From Kamptonema formosum PCC 6407 (GTDB taxonomy: Bacteria; Cyanobacteriota; Cyanobacteriia; Cyanobacteriales; Microcoleaceae), in NCBI RefSeq assembly GCF_000332155.1, contig NZ_KB235898.1, positions 62,001 to 126,000 on the forward strand: DNA of 64,000 bases, given 5' to 3'. A model generated the notes under the pieces. It was given only the letters and a program-made list of their open reading frames with translations. It did no database searches and was not told where the DNA came from. Position 1 is the first letter of the stretch; each line of letters begins with the position of its first letter. The translations under genes and the position numbers were made by a program. Shown in pieces: positions 59,501 to 64,000 of the stretch.

Positions 59501-59724
59501 ACTTTATTGCCAATAATATTGTTGTTCATAACTCAATTGAGCAAGACGCGGATTTAGTGATTATGTTGTACAGAGAAGAATATTATAATCCCGATACACC
59601 TGACAGAGGCATTGCAGAAGTTTTAATTACAAAACATCGGAATGGGCCTACAGGAATAGTAAAATTAATATTCGATCCACAATTTACTCGATTTCGTAAT
59701 CTGGCAGTTCCCAGACGGTCATAA
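56542..59724 (+). CDS. dnaB: Replicative DNA helicase DnaB carrying two inteins
   Basis: 1060 residues before splicing. The hexameric fork helicase unwinds DNA with ATP at replication. Host parts: N-terminal domain 1-165 (PTNIEAEEAILGGILID), linker, and RecA-like domain with FQRSDLIIVAARPSMGK. Intein 1 lies between residues 210 and 631 and splits the Walker A loop (GK before, T after). The Walker B LGLILLDYLQLM and the DnaB motif ALSQLSRGVEARTNKRP follow. Intein 2 lies between residues 797 and 998 in the RESG/SIEQDADLV site. Removing 420 and 200 residues leaves a 440-residue helicase, the usual size. ATG 56542 follows AAGGTGA. Active helicase requires both splicing events. Confidence 0.97.
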   Translation: MSELMPTNIEAEEAILGGILIDPEAISRIAELLRPDFFAITAHQVIYKAALDLYFEGKPTDLMTLTTWLADRNKLEQIGGQSKLAQLAERTVSAVNIDQYAILVEDKHIRRKLIHAGNEIVQLGYETATELPIVLDKAEQKIFNITQDRPQQDLVAISETVNVISQELENRNEGLTLPGIPCGFYDLDAMTGGFQRSDLIIVAARPSMGKCIAFDTLIVQKDGSVSTIQEIYQQHQEHQTKLLTLGKDWKFQITQPSAFIDDGIKPTFRVTTKLGRFVETTTTHPYLTIKGWQQLAELKVGNKIAVPRKIDVFGTEKIRPCEVKLLAYLIGDGCLVDTTPEFTNNHPLIQADFTQAAQEFADLKVRKEVRENKATTLYVSLSQGKKNPLTAWLEKLELWQKDAHNKTVPFLIFRLDKSQIALFLNRLFSTDGWATVLTSGQAQLGYCSVSEKLARQIQHLLLRFGIIAKLKKRYIKYKNTHRIAWQLDITDTQSIKTFISNIGIFGKEDAVTKLEAALANNQYKTNRDLIPIEIWEEIAAVKGNEPWTILARRAGIKGYTNIHVGKRSLSRERLFILATALENLPLQQLATSDIYWDEIVSIEPMGYKQVYDLTIPETHNFVANDICVHNTAFCTNIAHNIAAAQKLPIAIFSLEMSKEQLVQRLLSSEAGIESNRLRSGRISQNEWAPISSAIGSLSELPIFIDDTPNLTVTEMRSKTRRLQAEQGGALGLILLDYLQLMEGSSDNRVQELSRITRSLKGLARELSVPIIALSQLSRGVEARTNKRPMMSDLRESGCLSGDSLVTLADNGTQVPIRELVGKSGFAVWAINEATMQLERAIVSNAFSTGLKPILRLTTRLGRTIQATSNHKFLTLNGWKRLDELEAGSRLALPRCLPSQSLQYAIPAMQQNGITTRQMQAMLGNKYCGTTIYKQNFSRERAEKLAQAVKSDEITRLINSDVYWDEIISIEPDGETEVYDLTVPKFHNFIANNIVVHNSIEQDADLVIMLYREEYYNPDTPDRGIAEVLITKHRNGPTGIVKLIFDPQFTRFRNLAVPRRS
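57172..58431 (+). other. DnaB intein 1 (full length, with homing endonuclease)
   Basis: Residues 211-630 (420 aa). It begins with Cys (CIAFDTLIVQKDG), and ends with the splicing motif ICVHN before Thr. Block B is TTTTHPYLT. Two LAGLIDADG-type motifs, LLAYLIGDGCLVDTT and LFLNRLFSTDGWATV, mark a homing endonuclease. Between endonuclease and C-terminal block there is an added segment (RRAGIKGYTNIHVGKRSLSRERL) resembling a helix-turn-helix. The insertion splits the P-loop, so unspliced protein cannot bind ATP. Confidence 0.95.
58933..59532 (+). other. DnaB intein 2 (mini-intein, endonuclease lost)
   Basis: Residues 798-997 (200 aa). It begins CLSGDSLVTLADNG and ends IVVHN before Ser. Block B is ATSNHKFLT. 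The site and sequence match the Ssp DnaB intein allele. No LAGLIDADG motif remains; in place of it is a segment of about 60 residues (TTRQMQAMLGNKYCGTTIYK, then NFSRERAEKLAQ, then YWDEIISIEP) that is related to the HTH-like segment of intein 1. Confidence 0.95.
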
Positions 59725-59761
59725 GTTCCCAAAAAACTGAGAGCTGCCAAATGTTGACTTC

Positions 59762-60349
59762 TTAGCCAGCGATTTTCAACAATTCCACATCGAAAATTAG
59801 AGTAGCATTAGGAGGAATTACCCCACCAGCACCACGAGCACCATAACCCAATTCGGGGGGGATAATTAACTTGCGACGGCCGCCAACTTTCATCGTGCCC
59901 ACGCCTTCATCCCAACCTTTAATTACCTGACCCACCCCAATTTTAAACTGGAAAGGACTACCGCGATCGCGCGAACTGTCAAACTTAGTTCCGTTTTCCA
60001 GAGTCCCCGTATAGTGAACTATCACCGTCTGGCCAGTTTTTGGCTCCGCACCATCTCCCTCTTTGATTTCAGTATATTTCAAACCGGAAGATGTAGTAAT
60101 TGTCTTTTCAGTATTTTCAGTCATATTATTGCCAGCGATAGTAGCTGGTGCATCTGGTATTGTAGCCTCAGCTACTAGCAAATTGCTTTGATTTAAAGAC
60201 GTTTCAACCTCCGTCTTAATCACAGTCTGGGGTTGAGGTTTGGTAACAACGGCTGCAATGGCTTGTTGTCGGCTACCGCTAAATTGAGAGATTACCAGCA
60301 CCGCACAGCATACTAACATTACCCCCAAGCTGATCAGAATTCCTTGCAA
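59762..60349 (-). CDS. FKBP-type peptidyl-prolyl cis-trans isomerase
   Basis: 195 residues. One N-terminal hydrophobic segment ([20 protein letters not shown]) exports or anchors it, so it acts in the periplasm or thylakoid lumen. The FKBP domain covers about 88-195: [53 protein letters not shown], then [29 protein letters not shown] and [12 protein letters not shown], with all rotamase-site aromatics present. The start is TTG 60349, well supported by AAGGAGG 8 bases upstream; the in-frame ATG at residue 11 would cut into the hydrophobic segment. It converges on dnaB. Confidence 0.95.
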   Translation of the reverse strand: MQGILISLGVMLVCCAVLVISQFSGSRQQAIAAVVTKPQPQTVIKTEVETSLNQSNLLVAEATIPDAPATIAGNNMTENTEKTITTSSGLKYTEIKEGDGAEPKTGQTVIVHYTGTLENGTKFDSSRDRGSPFQFKIGVGQVIKGWDEGVGTMKVGGRRKLIIPPELGYGARGAGGVIPPNATLIFDVELLKIAG

Positions 60350-60567
60350 AATTCAGTCCTCCTTATTCCAGTGATACAATCCCATCTTTAGGCTCCGCTT
60401 GGGAACACATAGCCATCGAAATTAGAGTCAGAGCTGACTTTGAGATTGATATCAGCAAATACAAAAATTAGCTATACCAGCCTCATGCTTACTCCTTCCG
60501 AGATGATGGGAATAACCAAAAGTTATCCTATCACAGTACAAAAATTACTCAACTACTCTCACTAAAC

Positions 60568-60891
60568 TTAACGCCAGAGGCGATTTTCTAAATCCCGCAC
60601 CTGACGCTCCAAACGGTCGAGCCGTCCCCGTAACTCATCCATTTCTGATTGCCGAGGGACTCCTATATCTTGCATCATATTCCGCAGTTGCCTCTGCATC
60701 TGCGCCTCCCAGTTACCCTGCTCCGATTTAATCTGTTGCATCATATCATCTACCAAGGTTTGGGCCTGCTCAGAATTAAGTTTGCCATCTTGAACCAATT
60801 GCTCGCTCACTTCCTGTAATTTCTCCGTCACCAAGGAAGTAGTGCCAATGCCGAGCATGATCAGTTGCTTGAGTAAGTTACTGTTATCCAT
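60568..60891 (-). CDS. Phasin-like coiled-coil protein
   Basis: 107 residues. The N-terminal NLLKQLIMLGIGTTSLVTEKLQEVSEQLVQDGKLNSEQAQTLVDDMMQQIK matches the PhaF/phasin-family small proteins common in cyanobacteria. The C-terminus is a strong coiled coil (MDELRGRLDRLERQVRDLENRLWR). True phasins coat polyhydroxyalkanoate granules; whether this one does is unknown, and no PHA synthase is in the window. Cytosolic, soluble. Gaps of about 220 and 240 bases on either side contain no recognisable feature beyond single GCGATCG sites. Confidence 0.85.
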   Translation of the reverse strand: MDNSNLLKQLIMLGIGTTSLVTEKLQEVSEQLVQDGKLNSEQAQTLVDDMMQQIKSEQGNWEAQMQRQLRNMMQDIGVPRQSEMDELRGRLDRLERQVRDLENRLWR

Positions 60892-61135
60892 AAGGTTTTG
60901 CTGCTATTAGGAGCATTGATTGGGTGCTATCTTAGGCCGCGTACAAAGGCGATCGAGGCATCTGTACAATTGAAGTTAAATCAAAGTCGGCCTACATTTC
61001 TATTTTGGGGTATCTGCCGATCGCCTGCGACTCCAGCCTAGAAGTCAATGTTCGGAAAACCGCCAGTATATCCATCCTGAAAGCATACAGATTGCGGATT
61101 TTTGATTTTCGCTTTTGAACTGAAAAACCCTCACC

Positions 61136-61492
61136 ATGCCACATTGTCCCCGTTGTAGCCAACCTGTAGACGCTTCTGCGATCGCCTGTCCCCATTGTCA
61201 AATTCCTCTTAAAGCATACGGTCATCCGGGTATCCCTCTCCACCGTTCCCAAGGAGAAGAATATCTCTGTACTACCTGCCTCTACCACGAAGACGACACC
61301 TGTAACTTTCCGCAACGTCCCTTTGCCCAAGATTGTACGCTTTATCACGATCGCTCTGAACCAATTTTGCCCCTCAGCAGTCAATACATTAGTGGCAGTT
61401 GGCCCCAACTTGTCAAAAGCTGGTGTCAGCGCAATATCTTTTGGTTATTCCTGCTCGGTCTGGTAATTGTCAGTCTACTATTATCTCTTTGA
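61136..61492 (+). CDS. Zinc-ribbon protein with C-terminal membrane anchor
   Basis: 118 residues. N-terminal zinc ribbon CPRCSQPVDASAIACPHCQIPL (CxxC-x12-CxxC). A second Cys cluster CTTCLYHEDDTCNFPQRPFAQDC (CxxC-x7-C-x10-C) may form another metal site, even an Fe-S site. The C-terminal NIFWLFLLGLVIVSLLLSL is a single membrane helix, so the ribbon is held at the membrane on the cytosolic face. I recall such proteins as conserved in cyanobacteria, with unknown function. ATG 61136. Confidence 0.8.
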   Translation: MPHCPRCSQPVDASAIACPHCQIPLKAYGHPGIPLHRSQGEEYLCTTCLYHEDDTCNFPQRPFAQDCTLYHDRSEPILPLSSQYISGSWPQLVKSWCQRNIFWLFLLGLVIVSLLLSL

Positions 61493-61545
61493 TTAAAAAG
61501 AGGGGCTAGGGGCTACGATGCTCAGGGCTAGGGAAAGAGAGGGGG

Positions 61546-61764
61546 GAGGGGGAGATGGGGAAGATGGGGAAGATGGGGGAGATGGGGAGGATGGGTAATT
61601 AGCCATTAGCCATTAGCCATTAGCCATTAGCCATTAGCCATTAGCCATTAGCCATTAGCCATTAGCCATTAGCCATTAGCCATTAGCCATTAGCCATTAG
61701 CTATTAGCCATTACCAATTACCAATTACCAATTACCAATTACCAATTACCAATTACCAATTACC
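61546..61764. repeat. GATGGGGA nonamers, about 16 TTAGCCA heptamers, then 7 ACCAATT heptamers
   Basis: Three arrays in series. GATGGGGAAG-type units (61546-61595) precede TTAGCCA units (61599-61709, one variant TTAGCTA), then exactly seven ACCAATT units (61713-61761), and ACC followed by the ATG of the next gene. No spacers occur, so it is not CRISPR. The leader of the downstream gene consists wholly of repeat. Confidence 0.95.
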
Positions 61765-62748
61765 ATGAGCAATGTATTGGGAATCGACGGCGGTGGCACT
61801 AAGACTACTTGCGTCTTAATGGACGAAACTGGTAAAATTATTGGACGCGGTGAGGCTGGCCCGTCTAATTATCAAAGTGTAGGAGTTGATACAGCAAAAC
61901 AATCGATTCAACTAGCCATAAAAAACGCAGTTTTAGCTGCAAAATCAGAGCAAAATTTACCCATAAAAGCAATTTGTTTGGGCTTAGCAGGTGTTGGTCG
62001 GCCCCAAGATATCAAAATTGTAGAAGATATTGTAGAAGATTTGGTAACGCAGTTACAATTGTGGAACAACTTACCAATTAAATTTTTATTAAAACCTGAA
62101 ACTACCTTAATTTGTAATGATAGCCAAATTGCTTTAGTCGGCGGTATTGGCAAACCCATCGGCATCGCTGTGATTGCAGGTACAGGCTCTCATATTTTTG
62201 GTCAAAACCATCAGGGAAAAACTAAACGAGTAGGCGGCTGGGGATATATTTTAGGCGATGAGGGTAGCGGTTATGACATAGCAATTCAAGGCTTAAAAGC
62301 AGCTTTAAAATCTTTTGACGGGCGCTTAGAATTTACCACTCTCACAGAACAGTTTAAAATTAATCTTAATCTTAAAAACATAGAAGATTTAGTAGAAGTA
62401 GTGTATCGGCGTGGGTGGGGAGTTAAAGAAATTGCAGCCTTAGCACCAATTGTAGACAGAGAAGCAGCAGCAGGCGATCGCATAGCATTAAACATTATTG
62501 ACAACGCCGCCACAGAATTAGCCTTAGCAACACAAGTGGCAATTTCAGCCCTGTTTGACAAAACAGAAGCTTATGAAATTGTTACTATAGGAGGTGCGTG
62601 GAAAGGTACGGCAAATTTGCGAGAGAAGTTTGAAGATTCTATAAGTGCGATCGCTCCCTTAGCAACTATAATTTGGCCGCGCCATGAACCGGCCTGTGGT
62701 GCAGCGCTGTTAGCAATAAGCGCTCTCAATCGATATAACAGTTCTTAA
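61765..62748 (+). CDS. BadF/BadG/BcrA/BcrD-type N-acetylglucosamine kinase family
   Basis: 327 residues, ASKHA (actin-like) ATPase fold. The phosphate-1 loop is LGIDGGGTKTTCVLMD, phosphate-2 is GIAVIAGTGSHIFG, and the adenosine motif is YEIVTIGGAW. GEAGPSNYQSVG and GWGYILGDEGSGYDIAIQGLKAAL match the eukaryote-like N-acetylglucosamine kinase group rather than the anaerobic radical activases, which carry Cys ligands absent here. It likely phosphorylates GlcNAc or a related amino sugar from cell-wall recycling, in the cytosol. The leader and likely ribosome-binding region are made of heptamer repeats, so expression may depend on repeat number. Confidence 0.9.
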   Translation: MSNVLGIDGGGTKTTCVLMDETGKIIGRGEAGPSNYQSVGVDTAKQSIQLAIKNAVLAAKSEQNLPIKAICLGLAGVGRPQDIKIVEDIVEDLVTQLQLWNNLPIKFLLKPETTLICNDSQIALVGGIGKPIGIAVIAGTGSHIFGQNHQGKTKRVGGWGYILGDEGSGYDIAIQGLKAALKSFDGRLEFTTLTEQFKINLNLKNIEDLVEVVYRRGWGVKEIAALAPIVDREAAAGDRIALNIIDNAATELALATQVAISALFDKTEAYEIVTIGGAWKGTANLREKFEDSISAIAPLATIIWPRHEPACGAALLAISALNRYNSS

Positions 62749-62775
62749 TGGGGTAGGTATTTCTCTTAATTAGCC

Positions 62776-62801
62776 GTTAACAGTTAACAGTTAACAGTTA
62801 A
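62776..62801. repeat. TTAACAG heptamer array
   Basis: Three to four TTAACAG units between the kinase gene and the exported hypothetical gene. A good ribosome-binding site (AAGGAGA, about 62858) follows it. Confidence 0.88.
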
Positions 62802-62871
62802 TTCAGCAACTAATTTATCAGCCGTGCGTCTTTAATTACTTTAGATTGCTTGTAATAAGGAGACATTTTTC

Positions 62872-63513
62872 ATGTTTACTTCTAATCAATGGCACTCCCG
62901 AACAGTGGCGATATTAGCATTAGGTATCCTAGTAGGAGCCGCAGCACCAAATGTTGCACCTGCTCCGGCTACAGCTCAACGCATTTCGCCATATATTGAT
63001 GCTAGAATTCCCGCAGGGACGACTATCCCAGTTAACTACGAAAAGGATAAAATTATCGTCACTCCCGACGAAACTGCACCTTTAACCCTCACAGTTGCGC
63101 GAGATATTAGATCGTCCCAAGGTAGAGTATTGATTCCCGCTGGTAGTGAAATTGTTGGTCAACTACAACCTGCTAGAAGAGGTTCCCAATTTGTTGCTAA
63201 AGAACTGCTTTTAGGGCGCAATAAACGCTATCGTATTAACGCCAATTCCAGAGTTGTCACCAGAACCGAAACTGTAGAAAGAGGAGCTAATACAGGTTCT
63301 ATTGTCAAGGGTGCAGCAATTGGTGCGGCGGCGGCGGCGGCGATTTCAGGGATTACGGGAGACAAAGCGATCGCCACTGAAGAGGTTTTAGGGGGTGCAG
63401 GAATTGGCGCGATCGCGGGAGTATTGTTCGGTCGAAAAAAAGTTGATGTCGTCGTCATTCGCCCCGAACAAGACTTAGGATTAACAGTACGCTCTGAGCT
63501 CGTTTTGCGGTAA
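62872..63513 (+). CDS. Exported hypothetical protein with Gly/Ala-rich hydrophobic segment
   Basis: 213 residues, start ATG 62872 after AAGGAGA. Signal peptide with hydrophobic ALGILVGAAAPNVA and a probable cut after ATAQ at about residue 35. The mature part has a beta-rich region (PAGTTIPVNYEKDKIIVTPDE; VLIPAGSEIVGQLQPARRGSQFVA) resembling the TrbI/VirB10-like C-terminal barrel. This is followed by a glycine-zipper-type segment (GSIVKGAAIGAAAAAAISG and GGAGIGAIAGVLFG) that may insert in a membrane. Similar proteins are frequent in cyanobacteria, with no established role. Probably periplasmic or outer-membrane associated. Confidence 0.8.
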   Translation: MFTSNQWHSRTVAILALGILVGAAAPNVAPAPATAQRISPYIDARIPAGTTIPVNYEKDKIIVTPDETAPLTLTVARDIRSSQGRVLIPAGSEIVGQLQPARRGSQFVAKELLLGRNKRYRINANSRVVTRTETVERGANTGSIVKGAAIGAAAAAAISGITGDKAIATEEVLGGAGIGAIAGVLFGRKKVDVVVIRPEQDLGLTVRSELVLR

Positions 63514-63515
63514 GG

Positions 63516-63912
63516 GGAGGATGGGAAGGATGAGGGAGATGGGGGAGATGGGGAGGATGGGGAGGATGAGGGAGATGGGGGAGATGGGGGAGATGGGGGA
63601 GATGGGGAGATGGGGAGGATGGGGAGGATGGGGGAGATGGGGAGGATGGGGGAGATGGGGAGGATGGGGGAGAGAGGGGAGATGGGGAAGGTAAGTAGGA
63701 GAGATTATTAACAATTAACAATTAACAATTAACAATTAACAATTTTGATTAATATAGCAACCGCGCTAAGACGGTTAGGACACTCACTTATGGCTGAAAC
63801 TATTGATTCTATGTCCCCTCTTCCCCTCTTCCCCATCCTCCCCATCTCCCCCATCTCCCCCATCCTCCTCATCTCCCCCATCTTCCCCTAGCCCCTAGCC
63901 CCTAGCCCCTCT
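63516..63912. repeat. G-rich nonamer array, AACAATT heptamers and C-rich array
   Basis: The last 490 bases hold no supported gene. 63516-63690 is an array of GATGGGGGA and GATGGGGAG units (about 19); 63708-63743 is AACAATT heptamers; 63813-63912 is the complementary C-rich array (CCCCATCTC, CCCTAGCCC). The G-rich and C-rich parts could pair into a large imperfect hairpin. Beyond 63920 the sequence is ordinary and may contain the end of a minus-strand gene. Confidence 0.85.
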
Positions 63913-64000
63913 TTAGTAATTTTGTATCTTAGTTAGCAACATCTGACATCCGCATTTGATTGTATACCGTATATCCACCCATCATTCGTCACCTTTAAAT

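Noticed and set aside
61599-61764. CRISPR array
   Set aside because: Direct repeats are 7 bases long and contiguous, with no spacers and no cas genes nearby.
63455-63721. Minus-strand frame of Ser/Pro/His repeats
   Set aside because: It is encoded by the nonamer array only and has no non-repeat part that resembles a protein.

Overview
The window comes from a cyanobacterium, most likely a filamentous, non-heterocystous type of the Oscillatoria/Microcoleus/Kamptonema kind. The sequence basis is: very frequent GCGATCGC-type (HIP1) octamers, cyanobacterium-restricted families (DUF3134, DUF6761, Ycf20/DUF565, fibrillin/PAP, homogentisate phytyltransferase, XisH/XisI, DUF4347 exoproteins), inteins in dnaB, and abundant heptamer tandem repeats between genes. 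The genus is an inference. There are no rRNA genes, no recognised tRNA genes, no transposase and no CRISPR array.

Layout. 1-9.6 kb: housekeeping and small conserved genes (DUF3134, a glycosyltransferase, fibrillin, era, a FetA-like ATPase, an OmpR-type regulator, DUF6761, and a bolA-grxD pair). 9.8-28 kb: surface and secreted proteins. These are a subtilase with SLH domains, a family-39 glycosyltransferase, a 1744-residue DUF4347/SdrD_B/RTX exoprotein and, convergent to it, a 1916-residue protein joining a haemagglutinin-type secretion domain to a CHAT protease domain. 28-38.6 kb: coaE, homogentisate phytyltransferase, an RNase D-like exonuclease, a probable reductive iron-uptake operon (multicopper oxidase, helix-hairpin-helix lipoprotein, FTR1 permease), a Crp/Fnr regulator, FetB and a DegT-type aminotransferase. 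38.8-53.4 kb: a UbiB-family kinase, then a polysaccharide or glycan cluster: two sugar epimerases, four GT8-like proteins with DxD motifs, GT10-, GT11- and GT4-type transferases, and an ABC exporter with an unusual C-terminal extension. 53.5-64 kb: gloB, rplI, xisHI, dnaB with two inteins, an FKBP isomerase, a phasin-like protein, a zinc-ribbon membrane protein, a BadF-type sugar kinase and an exported hypothetical protein.

How genes work together. Iron is a recurrent theme: FTR1 with a multicopper oxidase for uptake, FetA and FetB (30 kb apart) as a possible metal exporter, and monothiol glutaredoxin with BolA for iron-sulfur status. The 41-53 kb block reads as one assembly and export locus for a surface glycan, with nucleotide-sugar interconversion at both ends and a flippase-like ABC protein in the middle.

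The most unusual property is the repeat load. At least three families of short palindromic or MITE-like elements and several heptamer or nonamer tandem arrays fill the gaps. The tandem arrays also sit in frame inside four otherwise intact genes and supply start or stop codons of several others. A second unusual item is the ABC exporter whose tail resembles a histidine-kinase dimerisation domain lacking its histidine.
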